From Saprospiraceae bacterium (GTDB lineage: Bacteria > Bacteroidota > Bacteroidia > Chitinophagales > Saprospiraceae), in assembly GCA_026986005.1 (NCBI GenBank), contig JALSPK010000186.1, positions 1 to 64,000 on the forward strand: a stretch of 64,000 nt of DNA, given 5' to 3'. The translations under genes and the position numbers were made by a program. Positions 52,307 to 63,900 of the stretch are shown here, piece after piece; position 1 is the stretch's first letter; each line of letters starts with the position of its first letter. The notes under the pieces were generated by a model. That model was not told the origin of the DNA, made no database searches, and worked only from the letters and a program-made list of their open reading frames with translations.

Positions 52307-54364
52307 TCAGGCGTTGAATTTATTGACAGCTTCATCACTTCCCACTATTAAAAGTCTGTCGCCATAAGCAAATTTATATTCTGGGTTTGGAACAAATACT
52401 TTTTCTGATTCATTTGTTTCCTGATTAAAATTCTGTTTGATCAAAATCACCTCTATGCCGTATTTGTGTCTTAAGTCAAGTTGACTCAGATCTTTACCTA
52501 CATATCTGCCGGGCACTTCAACTTCGCACAATATCTCGCCATCCATCATTTTCAACTGTTTGAATTTACTAGACGAATTGATGTATCCTGAAACAGATCT
52601 AAGCATATCTTTTTTCATCATTTCTCTGTTATAGGCGTATATTATTTGCGTTTTAGAGATATATCCAATTACTTTTTTATCATTCTCGTTATTTACAATT
52701 GGAATTTCATCCAAAATCAAATCGTTTAATATTACTCCCACAATATCAAGAGTTTCATCTGGAGTAAAAAAGGTTTTGTCATCAATAATCAAGTTTTCAG
52801 CTATAGCTCCTTTTAAATCTTTTCCTTGAGTTCTAGCCATTGTTCTTATCTTATATGGAGAAAGGATTCCCAAGAGTTTGTCATTTTCATTTACTACAAA
52901 ATAATTTAAGTGGAATGTCTTTTTTGTTAATTTGAACAGTTTTTTGAATGATGTATCAGGTAATACCTTGATGCAATCTGTTTTTAAAATCTTCTCGATT
53001 TTTATATTGCTCAATACATTTGGCTCATATTCTTTTTTTAGTTTTAATCCTTTTCTGATTAATTTCAATGTATATATAGATTCTTTTTTAATCTGCATTT
53101 TTATGACTACACTTAATATAATAGCTGTCATCAACGGAAGAATGATTCTATAGTCGTTTGTTAATTCAAATAATATCAATATTGAAGTAATCGGTGCATG
53201 CATAGTAGCAGCTGCTACAGCTCCCATGCCTACAAGTGCATAAGCTCCGGGGTTAGCAGTTAATTCCGGGTAAGCCATATTTGTAACGGTACCGACAAAT
53301 CCGCCCAGAGACGCTCCTAAAAATAGGGATGGTGCAAATATTCCTCCTGAGCCACCTGAACCGATAGTGACAGATGTTGCAAATATCTTAAGGAATATTA
53401 AAAGTAAAAGGAATGACCAGCTTAATTTGCTTGCTAATGCTAGATCCATGGTTTCATATCCAACACCAAAAATATGAGGGAAATATATGCCAACACCACC
53501 GATGATCAATCCCCCAATTGCCGGTTTAATCCACTCAGGTATTGAAATAGCATCAAATAAATCCTCTGCTTTATATACGATATTGGTAAAAGAAAGGGCT
53601 ACGATTGCAGCTAAAATCCCTAAAATAGTGTAGGGGATAAATTCGTAAACACTGACTAATTCATATTTGGGGACGATGAAAGCAGGAAAATTTCCTAAAT
53701 AATATCTTGAAATAACTGTAGATGTAACCGAAGCGATTACTATTGGACTAAATTGGGTGATGGCAAAATCTCCAAGTAAGATTTCTAAAGCGAAAATCGA
53801 TCCCGCAATTGGTGCATTGAAAGTCCCGGCTATTCCGGCAGCAGCACCACAGGCAACAAGGGTTCTTAACTGCGAACCTCTCACTTTGATTATTTGACCT
53901 AAAGAAGAGCCCGCAGCAGAACCTATTTGTACAATCGGGCCTTCACGACCTACTGAACCTCCGGTTCCAATAGAAATGGCAGAAGCTATTATTTTCGCTA
54001 TCACAACTCGTGGTCTGATTGCACCTCCCTTCAAAATAATAGCTTCCATCACTTCCGGTACCCCGTGTCCTTTTGCTTCACGAGCAAAGAAATAGATGAT
54101 TGGTCCAACAAATAACCCTCCTATTGCAGGTACCAACAGCTTTACATACCAAGGTAACCCCTCAATATAAGCAAGATTTATAGCTCCGGAACCAAAAAAT
54201 ATAGATTCAAATAGTTTAATCAAGTTTCTGAAAACTATCGCACCATAACCGCCTATAATTCCAATGATGATTGCCATAATAATCATGAATGTATGTTCAG
54301 TATGTTTAAATTTAACTAAGAGCTTTAGTGTTTTTCTGAAATATCTTGTGCCTAAATTGTTCAT
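52307..54364 (-). CDS. ClC-type chloride channel/antiporter with CBS and TrkA-C domains
   Basis: A 685-residue protein. The ClC pore spans about residues 20-430: GHGVPEVMEAI, GGSVGREGPIVQIGSAAGS (gating glutamate of GREGP present), and GGIFAPSLFLGASLGGF. Two CBS domains follow (about 450-575; IKTDCIKVLPDTSF and VGVILNDLILDEIPIVNNEN), then a TrkA-C-like domain (GEILCEVEVPGRYVGKDLSQ to YGDRLLIVGSDE). CBS and TrkA-C parts usually sense nucleotides. It would move chloride or another anion across the inner membrane. Monocistronic. Confidence 0.93.
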   Translation of the reverse strand: MNNLGTRYFRKTLKLLVKFKHTEHTFMIIMAIIIGIIGGYGAIVFRNLIKLFESIFFGSGAINLAYIEGLPWYVKLLVPAIGGLFVGPIIYFFAREAKGHGVPEVMEAIILKGGAIRPRVVIAKIIASAISIGTGGSVGREGPIVQIGSAAGSSLGQIIKVRGSQLRTLVACGAAAGIAGTFNAPIAGSIFALEILLGDFAITQFSPIVIASVTSTVISRYYLGNFPAFIVPKYELVSVYEFIPYTILGILAAIVALSFTNIVYKAEDLFDAISIPEWIKPAIGGLIIGGVGIYFPHIFGVGYETMDLALASKLSWSFLLLLIFLKIFATSVTIGSGGSGGIFAPSLFLGASLGGFVGTVTNMAYPELTANPGAYALVGMGAVAAATMHAPITSILILFELTNDYRIILPLMTAIILSVVIKMQIKKESIYTLKLIRKGLKLKKEYEPNVLSNIKIEKILKTDCIKVLPDTSFKKLFKLTKKTFHLNYFVVNENDKLLGILSPYKIRTMARTQGKDLKGAIAENLIIDDKTFFTPDETLDIVGVILNDLILDEIPIVNNENDKKVIGYISKTQIIYAYNREMMKKDMLRSVSGYINSSSKFKQLKMMDGEILCEVEVPGRYVGKDLSQLDLRHKYGIEVILIKQNFNQETNESEKVFVPNPEYKFAYGDRLLIVGSDEAVNKFNA

Positions 54365-54431
54365 TTTTCTTATTTAAATACTTTAAATAAAATGTTGTTT
54401 ATAGAGATTAAAATTAAAAAAAACTTAATTT

Positions 54432-55121
54432 CTATGATGAATTGCGTAAGAAGAACAAAGATATAATAATATAAATGACAAATGCCAAAGGCAAAAATGG
54501 CAATTGGGTTATTACCCACAAGACTAATGCTATAATCATAATCAATATTACAATTGCCTGAAGTAATTTTATTTTTTTATTATTTTTCACCTTTTTATTT
54601 GCAAGAAAATTGAATGGTGATACCATCAAAAAAGCGAATATGATAGGCAATACAATCCAAATATATTGATTGTGCGTGAAGTCTAAAACCGTATTGGCGT
54701 GTTTCTCATATACCAAAAACGCAAAAAACAAGCCTACCGAAGGAATGGGCATGCCTTTGAAATTGCTTTTAGTTTCAGTATCAATATTGAATTTAGCTAA
54801 CCGTAGAGCTCCAAATATAGCTAAAATACTTGTTGCTATTATACTTAACAGTCTTGGTGAAGCAAATAGTACATGGTGGTAATACAAAAATGCGGGAGCT
54901 ACACCAAATGTGACAACATCAGATAATGAATCCAGCTCAGCTCCAAAACTAGATGTAGCTTTGAGTTTTCGTGCTACTGCACCATCAAATACATCCAACA
55001 GAGAACCAAATAAAATAAATAGTGGGCTAATAAATGGGTCATTAAGTAAAATTGCAATAAAACCTGATGCAAGATTTACTGCTGTAATAGAAGAAGGTAT
55101 GTATTTGTTGATATTCATCAT
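54432..55121 (-). CDS. pssA: CDP-diacylglycerol--serine O-phosphatidyltransferase
   Basis: A 229-residue CDP-alcohol phosphotransferase. The family motif D-G-x2-A-R-x8-G-x3-D-x3-D is complete: LLDVFDGAVARKLKATSS followed by FGAELDSLSDVVTFGVAP. Seven to eight hydrophobic segments. The opening YIPSSITAVNLASGFIAI and the SDVVTFGVAPAF ending of the motif favour PssA over PgsA. It makes phosphatidylserine, the precursor of phosphatidylethanolamine; psd is not in the window. The start could also be the second Met. Confidence 0.92.
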   Translation of the reverse strand: MMNINKYIPSSITAVNLASGFIAILLNDPFISPLFILFGSLLDVFDGAVARKLKATSSFGAELDSLSDVVTFGVAPAFLYYHHVLFASPRLLSIIATSILAIFGALRLAKFNIDTETKSNFKGMPIPSVGLFFAFLVYEKHANTVLDFTHNQYIWIVLPIIFAFLMVSPFNFLANKKVKNNKKIKLLQAIVILIMIIALVLWVITQLPFLPLAFVIYIIISLFFLRNSS

Positions 55122-55186
55122 GCAAATATACCAAAGGATTTTTGTTTTTTGTAATTGTTAAGACTTATTTTTTAAATAATAAATGA

Positions 55187-55792
55187 CTATTCAAGCCATT
55201 TGAATGTACTGATTAGATGTTTTACGTCTTTTTCAATAAACTCTTGAATTATTTTCATCGAATCTACATTCACCTTATTGTTAAAATACAATGCGCCCCT
55301 TATAAAATTTGCTGTAGTATCAGTCAGAAAAAATTGAGTTTGCGATGCTACATTTCCTTTTACATTAAATAAGATGCCACTAGAATTGTATCTGTTTTTG
55401 ATACGTATTTCTTGGCGACCGGTTGCTTTAATATTATGGGCTGACGTTAGTTCAAAGGAATTAACAATATACTTATCAAACTCTTTTTGGTTGTTGATAG
55501 GGTAGTAAGTCAAGTATATTTGACCATGGAATTTAGGTATTATGACATTGAACCAGCAGTCGTTTGGTGTTTCTCCTTTCAAAAACTTCGTTTCTTTTAC
55601 CACTTTGGCGTATATAGGGTAATCAAATTGGAAATTGCAAGTTTTTGAAGTGAATGTTTTGTATGTTTTTTTTGGAAATACCACTTTGGGGTAAGTTCTT
55701 GGTTTTGGTATCATCGTTTTGTCATCATCAAAACATGAAATTATGTTTAGCAATAAAAACATTAAAATTAAAAATCTAGAGATCGTTTTCAT
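55187..55792 (-). CDS. gldD: Gliding motility lipoprotein GldD
   Basis: A 201-residue lipoprotein (LLLNIISC, Cys 20). The family stretch CNFQFDYPIYAKV, then PNDCWFNVIIPKFHGQIYLT and YYPI, and QTQFFLTDTTANFIRGALYF, identify GldD, needed for gliding and T9SS function in Flavobacterium. Its start overlaps the 3' end of gldE by 17 bases, so the two are translationally coupled. The order ssb-gldE-gldD is conserved in the phylum. Confidence 0.93.
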   Translation of the reverse strand: MKTISRFLILMFLLLNIISCFDDDKTMIPKPRTYPKVVFPKKTYKTFTSKTCNFQFDYPIYAKVVKETKFLKGETPNDCWFNVIIPKFHGQIYLTYYPINNQKEFDKYIVNSFELTSAHNIKATGRQEIRIKNRYNSSGILFNVKGNVASQTQFFLTDTTANFIRGALYFNNKVNVDSMKIIQEFIEKDVKHLISTFKWLE

Positions 55793-57197
55793 TGTTTTCC
55801 ATTATTTTTACAATTATTTTTTCTATTCTTCTGTTAGTAACACTATCAACTATAAATAAAAATCTACCCAACTTAAATTCAAAACCTTTTTTTGGGATTT
55901 CACCGGCAACTTCAAGCATTAATCCGGCTAAAGAATCTGAATCTCCTTTGATATCATTAAAAATCTCTATATTTTCATGAAATAATTTTGCAAAATCAAT
56001 CAAGGAAGTCTTTCCTTCAAAAATAAATTCTTTATCATTTATCTTTTTCGATTCGTTTTCATATTCTTCATCGAATTCATCAAAAATTTCGCCTAGAATT
56101 TCTTCCATAATGTCTTCCATGGTGATTAGTCCTGCATTTCCTCCGTATTCATCTACGACGATTGCCATATGCAGTTTTAAACTTTGAAACTCTTTTAATA
56201 GTTCATTTATTTTTTTTGATTCAGGAATATAGTGAATAGTCTTTCTTATTAGGTTTTGCCACTTGAAACTTGTATCTTTATCCAGATGTGAGATTAAATC
56301 TTTCGCATATAGAATTCCTTCCAAATCATCAAATTCTTCTTTGAAAATCGGTATTCTGGAGAACCCTGATTCTTTTATTTTTTGAATTACTAAATCATAA
56401 CTCGTGTCAATATCAATTGCAAAGACATCATTTCTAGGTTTCATTATTTGCTTAACAGAGACATCGCTGAATTTTATTATACTTTTTAATAGATCAAACT
56501 CTTGCTCCTCCGGTTTCATAGTATAATCCAAAGCATCCTCAATATCGTCTTTGCTGGAGTTGTTCGATTGTTTTTTTGTCTTTCCAAGTTTGTCTTCAAA
56601 CAAATTTGTCCATTTTACTAGTACATTGCTAAATGGATTAAAAATCATCATTAATAGATTTAATGGCGTAGACATTATTCGGGCTAATTTTAAATTATTG
56701 ACATTTGCATATATTTTCGGCATTATTTCACCAAGTAACACCAAAATAGTGGTAACTCCAATCACCGCGATGGTGAAATTAATAGCATGAGAGATTGTCT
56801 CAGTTTTAAATGTGTTTATAATATATAATTTTTTCAAGGATTTAGCCCAATTGATTAAAATATCCTGATTTAATGTATTATTTAATATAAAATCTGATAA
56901 TAATACTATAGCAATGTTAACAAAGTTGTTACTTATCAGTATTGTTGCTAACAACTTCCTGGGTTTATTTTTTAGAGAAAGTATTTTTTTACTTACTGCT
57001 GTCGAATCATTTTCAAGATTATGTAACTGCTCTGGAGATAACGAAAAATACGCAATTTCCGATCCGGAAATCATGGCTGATAGGGTGATCAGTATAATCA
57101 AAACCATTAAAGCAGATACTAAACCCATATCTATCGATACAGCTAATACTATACAAGAGAATAAAAAGGCACTAGGAGGCTCTAAGTCTGTTTCCAT
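55776..57197 (-). CDS. gldE: Gliding motility-associated protein GldE (CNNM/CBS/CorC_HlyC)
   Basis: A 473-residue protein: CNNM membrane domain at about 25-215 (four hydrophobic segments, ISGSEIAYFSLSPEQLHNLE), CBS pair at about 240-365 (VSVKQIMKPRNDVFAIDIDT, SGFSRIPIFKEEFDDLEGIL, MAIVVDEYGGNAGLITMEDI), and a CorC_HlyC domain at the end. GldE partially replaces or supports GldD in Flavobacterium. The related CNNM proteins export Mg or Co, but this is not shown for GldE. Starts 12 bases after the ssb stop. Confidence 0.94.
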   Translation of the reverse strand: METDLEPPSAFLFSCIVLAVSIDMGLVSALMVLIILITLSAMISGSEIAYFSLSPEQLHNLENDSTAVSKKILSLKNKPRKLLATILISNNFVNIAIVLLSDFILNNTLNQDILINWAKSLKKLYIINTFKTETISHAINFTIAVIGVTTILVLLGEIMPKIYANVNNLKLARIMSTPLNLLMMIFNPFSNVLVKWTNLFEDKLGKTKKQSNNSSKDDIEDALDYTMKPEEQEFDLLKSIIKFSDVSVKQIMKPRNDVFAIDIDTSYDLVIQKIKESGFSRIPIFKEEFDDLEGILYAKDLISHLDKDTSFKWQNLIRKTIHYIPESKKINELLKEFQSLKLHMAIVVDEYGGNAGLITMEDIMEEILGEIFDEFDEEYENESKKINDKEFIFEGKTSLIDFAKLFHENIEIFNDIKGDSDSLAGLMLEVAGEIPKKGFEFKLGRFLFIVDSVTNRRIEKIIVKIMENNENDL

Positions 57198-57209
57198 TAG
57201 AGGATGTTT

Positions 57210-57632
57210 TTAAAAAGGTAGATCGTCAACAGAATTGTCTTTTTTTGTTTCTACACTATTTTCAGTAGAAGTGTCCGAATTTGATGAAGAAGTTTCTTCA
57301 TGGTCTCTCCTATTGCCAATAGATCTGTATGACATCGCAATTATTTCAGTTGTATAATGATCATTACCATTAGCATCTTGCCACTTTCTGGTTCTTATTT
57401 TACCTTCTATAAATATAGTGTTCCCTTTATGAAGATACTTTTCTGCTCGTTCTGCTGTTTTTCCTCGCAATACTATATTGTGCCAATCTGTTATGGTTTG
57501 CCACTCTCCGGTTTTGTCCAAATAATTTTCATTAGTGGCTAACGGAAATCTTGCGATTATACCACCATTGTCAAAACGTTTTATTTCAGGGTCTTTTCCA
57601 AGATTACCTATGAGGATTACTTTATTAACCAT
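57210..57632 (-). CDS. ssb: Single-stranded DNA-binding protein
   Basis: A 140-residue SSB: OB fold from the start (NKVILIGNLGKDPEIKRFDN, GEWQTITDWHNIVLRGKTAE, YLHKGNTIFIEGKIRTRKWQ, TEIIAMSYRSIG), an acidic Ser/Thr-rich linker, and the protein-binding tip DDLPF at the C-terminus. It coats single-stranded DNA in replication and repair. First gene of ssb-gldE-gldD. mutY, which often stands ahead of ssb in this phylum, is absent; the next gene upstream is divergent. Confidence 0.96.
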   Translation of the reverse strand: MVNKVILIGNLGKDPEIKRFDNGGIIARFPLATNENYLDKTGEWQTITDWHNIVLRGKTAERAEKYLHKGNTIFIEGKIRTRKWQDANGNDHYTTEIIAMSYRSIGNRRDHEETSSSNSDTSTENSVETKKDNSVDDLPF

Positions 57633-57778
57633 ATATGTGTTTTATTTTAGCAACAAAATTGCGCAAGATTTTGCTATTTTCCAAATATTTGAACTTTATT
57701 TATTGCACAAAGAATAAATTTTTTTTAAGTTTTTTGAAAAAATATTGTTAAAAATTTTCATATTATAAAAAAGTATAA

Positions 57779-57786
57779 TATATTTG
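57779..57786 (+). promoter_or_regulatory. Candidate promoter box of the giant repeat protein
   Basis: TATATTTG at 57779-57786 fits TAnnTTTG; a TTTT tract about 21 bases upstream may act as the weak -33 element. It would give a leader of about 180 bases. The rest of the gap 57633-57969 shows only AT-rich sequence. Confidence 0.4.
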
Positions 57787-57969
57787 CCCTTAAGTTTGGG
57801 TTCTTTTTGAAGGATTCGACGTTTTTAACATCCCTCATTATCGGTAAACAAAAATGCAATAAGTTGATTTAATGCAATTTATTTGATAGTACTTGTCACA
57901 AAGTATTAGGTTTACTTTTGCGTCTTATTTTGAAATTCTTATTTTTTAACTTTAATAAAATTGTCTCAA

Positions 57970-60900
57970 ATGAAAACTACAATTTACAATTTTAAGAAAG
58001 TTGGTATTGTTTTACTATTTTTAATAATGGGATTACAATATGGATTTTCACAAATTGATGCTGATATTAGTTTATTGTCGGTATCACCTGCAACCGGACC
58101 ATATTCTTATGGGCAGAAAATTACTTATAATTTTAGGGTAACAAACAATAGTATTGCACCTTATGATATTGACAGGGTAGTTTTGCGTGATTATTTACCG
58201 GCTGGACTAAAGTTTTATCAAGCTGATAATTCTCTAACTTGGATTGACCTTGGTGGTGGGGTATTGGAAGCCTCTTCCAATGATTTTATTCCTGTTTCAG
58301 GAGGAACAAAAGATTATAGTATTGTTCTTACTATTGTTGGGAACTCAGGAGGTGTTGATGCTTGGAAAAATAAAATTGAACTTTTTCAATTTTTTAATGG
58401 GATTAATGAATTATCCCTAAATGACCCTGATAATCATACAAATAATGATACGGATTGGGTGACTTACCGTTTTGATATTTTCGATTTAGCATTAAAAAGT
58501 GTGACAGGAAATGTCTATCCTGATTATGGAACGAATGTTAATTTTGATATTACTGTATACAATCAAGGTAGTATGGATGCAACAAATGTCGTTGTAGCAA
58601 ATTATACACTTCCCGGTTATACTTTTGATTCTGCTAATAATCCGGGATGGGTTTTTGATGCAGTTTCAGGAAATTGGAAATTTACATTTGCCGGGCCAAT
58701 TGCTCCCGGTGCTCATGAGACAAAAAGCATTGTACTTAAGTTGAATCCTGCTCAAACCCAAAGTGAATGGGCAAATTATGCAGAGATTGTAAGTGCTGAA
58801 GATAATTCAAATAATCCTATGGCTGATGTTGACGGTACTTTTGATGAGGATTATTCCAATGATGCCGGCGGTAAGCCCGGTAGTGCAGCAGATGACGCAA
58901 TCGACGGTGATGGAACCGGTTCAGTCGGAGGAAGTGACCCTAATACTGATGAAGATAATCAAGATCCGGGTTACGCTAGAATTTTTGATTTAGCTTTAGT
59001 CAAAACAACCGATGTTGGAGCTCTTGTAAATTATGGTGATTTGTTTGCTTTTCATTTTACAATATATAATCAAGGAACAGTACCGGTGAAAGATATTCTG
59101 ATTAAGGATTATTTACCTTCAGGTTATCAGTATAGTGCAGGGGACAATGTGGGCTTGGGATGGAATGTTGTAGGTAGTAATGTTGAAAATACAATCCCAC
59201 TATTATTGGCTCCGGGAGCTAGTACAACAATTGATCTTAATCTTAAGATGGTGGATGTAGTGTCTGACCATACAGAATATGTAAATTATGGAGAAATAGC
59301 TGCTGCTAATGATGAGGGAGGTAATGCTCTTAATGATTTTGATGATTCTGATAGTGAGATGAATTCTAATTCTACTTCCGAAAGGGAAGTGTTACCAGGT
59401 TCTATGTTTGATGATGATGAATGGAGGACTGGTGCAAATGGTTATCAAGATGACCATGATCCGGGAATTGCTAATTTTTTGGATTTAGCAGTAAAACATA
59501 CCGTTATAACACCCGGACCTTATCATGCAGGAGATGATATACAGTTTTCAATTAAAGTATACAATCAAGGGGGTATCAGTACAAGGGATATTGAATTAGT
59601 AGATTTTATTCCTTCGGGATATGCATTTTCTACGACTAGTTTTCCTGATTGGGTGTATGACCCGACCCACAGTAAAGCTGCGATGACTATTTCAGATATA
59701 TTGAATACAGGAGATTCAATAGAAAAATTTATTTATTTGAAAATATTGCCTGTTGACAATAAATTTGATTCTTATGTAAATGTGGTTGAAATTAAAAGCA
59801 CTAAAGATTTGAGTTTGAATTATATTATTTCTGATGTTGATAGTGAAATGGATGAAGATAATACAAATGATGCAGGGGGCAAATACAGATCAGCTAGTGA
59901 CGATAGTGTTTTAGGAAATGGAACGGGAAATCCGGGAGACACCAATGCATTAACAGACGAAGATGATAGTGATCCTGCTCTACCTGATGTGTATGATTTG
60001 GCAATCAAAAATATTTTGACAACAGCAGGACCGTTTATGTATGGGCAAGATCTAACATTTAAATTTATTGTGTACAATCAAGGAAATATGGCTGTGAGTG
60101 GTGTTAAAATTGCAGATTATCTTCCGGCTGGTTATGACGTTACTACTGCTACGGGATGGAATGTAGTAGGTAATACACTAACTTATGATTTTGGCAATTT
60201 GGTTTTTAATCCAGGAGATACAGCATTTGTGGAAGCAACATTTAAAACAAAAATGACTTCCGGTGGCGAAAAAGATTGGGTGCACTACGCAGAGGTGACT
60301 AATATGAGTTCGACTACGGGAGGCGATAGATCAGGATGGGATTTGGATTCAGATCTGGGTTCAAATAATCCTTCTGAGTTAGCGATTGAATTGGGTAGTA
60401 CTGATGATGATGCAATTTGGGTTAAAGGTCCATATTTGAATGAAGATGAAGATGATCATGATCCGGCGGGGATAGAGCTATTTGATTTAGCTTTGCGAAA
60501 AACAATAAATTCCATTTATTATCCATTTGAGTATGGTGATATTATACCGTTTAAAATGACGGTGTTTAATCAGGGAAGCATAGAAGCTAAAAATATAAAG
60601 ATTACAGATAAAATTAAATGCGGATATGATTTTATTTTAGCGAATAACCCCGGTTGGGTAGAAAATGCCTTAACTAATACAGTAGAATATACACTAACCC
60701 AAGCTTTGGCTCCGGGTGCTTCAGTAGATGTTATATTGAACTTAGTAGTGAAACAATGTATTGAGCCAGGCGATTCATGGAATAATGTTGCTGAAATATC
60801 TTATGCTGAAGATATAAATGGCACTGACATGAGCAATGATGATTTTGATAGTACTTATGATGATGACTTCTCTAATGATGCTGGTGGTACACCTGATACA

Positions 60901-63900
60901 GTGGAAGATGATATGTTGACAGGTGATGGTAAAAACGGACCCGGTAATGGATATGTACAAGAGGAAGATGATGAAGACCCTGCGAGAATGCATGTTTTTG
61001 ATTTAGCTTTAAAAAAGACATTGCTGGATACTGATCCACATTACGGTGACACATTAACTTTCAATATAACTATTTATAATCAAGGTAATGATGATGCTAC
61101 AAATGTTGATATTAAAGATTATGAACCCATAGGATTTTATTTTGATCCTTCATTGAATCCTGGTTGGAATGGTAATATATTTACTAATTTGAATTATACA
61201 TATGGTGGAACAATTGCCGCTAAAGATAGTGCTGTTGTTGCCCTAAAACTTGTTATGGTTGGTACTCATGGTGGTGATGATCATTGGATTAATTATGCAG
61301 AGATATCAGATGCTGATAATGCTACAGATCCCAATTTTGTCTATCTTGATCCTGATAGTACTCCTGATTCAAATACGCCTACTGAGCAATCTGTGAAACC
61401 CGGAGATATGGATGACGATAATATTTTTGCTATTGATAAAGGTGGGAAAGAGGATGATCATGATCCTGCCGGTATATGGGTATATGATTTGGCTTTGAAA
61501 AAAGAAATTGTTACCCCTGGACCTTATTTCCACGGAGATACGGTTGAATTTAAGGTTACTGTTTTCAATCAAGGTAATAAATTGGCGAGAGAGATTCAAG
61601 TCGTAGATTACAATCCTGCCGGTCTTTTGTATTCTTCAACAAATTTCCCTTTATGGCATAGTGATAGTAATACGGGTAATTCACATGCTACAATTTCGCA
61701 AGCTTTGAATCCTGGTGATTCTGTCGTTTTGTCTCTTTATTATGTAGTACAACTTGTGGATAATAAATGTGGTGATGCTTACACTAATAACTCTGAGATT
61801 TTTGAATTTAGAGATGAAAATCTTTATGTTGTACCTACTGATTTTGATAGTACGCCGGATTATATTGAAGATAATGATATCGGTGGCACTCCTAATACAC
61901 CTGAAGATAATCATGTTGATGATGACGGTCATGATTACAATCATGATGGTATTACAGATGAGGATGATAGTGACCCCGCAAAACTTGAAATAATTGATGT
62001 TGCTGTCAAGGCGGAATTGACAACGTCAGCTCCATATTTTTATGGACAGGATCAACAGTTTAGAATTAGAGTTTATAATCAAGGAAACGATACTATTACT
62101 CAACCGGAAATTCAAGGCTATATACCTGCCGGGTATCAAATTGATTGGGCTTTAAACCCTGGTTGGAATAGTGCAGATACCACTTACACAATAATGGATT
62201 CTATTCCTCAATGTGATAGTTTTGATATTTTTATGACTTTGAAGATGGTAATGACTTCCGGTGGTGAAAAGGATTGGGTTAATTATTTTGAAGTGAATCA
62301 TGTTTTGAATAAATTTTTGCAAGACAGAACAGGGTGGGATATGGACTCACAGTTGGGATCAGATACTCCGGCAGAAAGATCTGTTGAATTAGGAGACTCT
62401 AACGATAATAACGTCTTGACACGTGGTGTAGGTTTTGGAGAAGATCAAGATGATCACGATCCTGCAGGACTTGAGATTTTTGATTTAGCTCTGACAAAGT
62501 CATATGACGATTTGTACCCACATTACTATGGTGATACTATTCATTTTGAGATTAAATTATACAATCAAGGTAGTATTGTCACTTCAAATCAAGAAGTTAC
62601 AGATTATATCCCATCTGGTTATATATTTAAAGCTGATATAAACCCTGACTGGACTTATGATTCAAATACAGGAGTGGCAAAAACTGTTGTTTCTAATATG
62701 TTAAATCCGGGTGATACAATTAGCAAATTTATTAACCTGATACTAACTGATAGTTATGAAAATGGTGATGATTGGGAGAATGGAGCAGAAATTTCAAAAT
62801 TTGCTGACGCCACAGGTAATGATCAAACAGGTAATGATTTTGATTCGACCAATGATGATATTAAAAACAATGATCCAGGTTTGGATAATCCTGATTTTGT
62901 TGGTGGTGATGGTAAAAATGGGCCAACTCACGGATATCCTCAAGTAGAAGATGATGCTGATTTGGCTACACCTAAAGTATTTGATCTTGCCTTGAAGAAA
63001 ACAGTAGTTACTGGTGGTCCATATAGTTATGGCGATAATATAACCTTTAAAATTGAGGTGTTTAATCAAGGAAATCAAATTGCGAACCAAATAGTATTGA
63101 ATGACTATATCGCTTTGGGATATTCATTTAATGCTGGTCTGAATCCAGGCTGGTCTTATGCTGCAGGATTGGCAACTTACAATTTGCCGGGGCAGTTGAA
63201 TCCTGACAATTCTACTTCTGTAAATATAGTGCTTACATTGGAGAGAACAGACGGTGGTCTTGATAATTGGATTAATTATGCTGAAATAGCTTCTGCTGAC
63301 AATCCTGACGGATTGCACAATATTGATGCTGATAGTAACCCAGGATCGGATGCTCAACATGAAAGAGATGTCAAGCCCGGCGATGCTAATGACGATAAAC
63401 TTGATGGTCAATTTATAAGTGAAGCGGAGGATGAAGATGATCATGATCCAGCAGGAATTGAGATTTTTGATCTAGCTCTGAGAAAGAAAATAGCTACAGT
63501 TGGGCCTAAATTTGATTACGGTCAGACTGTTGATTTTGAAATAGAAATATTTAACCAAGGTAATACTGATGCAAAGACAATTAAAATAGAAGAAGAGGCC
63601 ATCCCATGCGGTTTTGATTTTGATGTTGCTGCTAATCCAGATTGGACATACAATTCAGGAAGTAGGACAGCAACTTATACTTATTCTAATACTATTACAC
63701 CTGGTTCAAGTGCGATATTACATGTGTTTATGACTGTTTGGGATTGTCACAATGACAATTGGGAACTTTCATGGAAAAATTATGCTGAAATTACTTATGC
63801 TGAAGACGGAACAGGAGCTAACAGAAGTAATGATGATATTGATAGTCATTTTGATACAGATCCTTACAATGATTTGGTAGTTGATGATGCTATTCAATCT

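Noticed and set aside
58793-63444. Several short reading frames on both strands within 58793-63444, which could suggest a broken gene
   Set aside because: The frame from 57970 stays open over the whole range and codes for regular modules. The short frames are shadows of this repetitive coding sequence.
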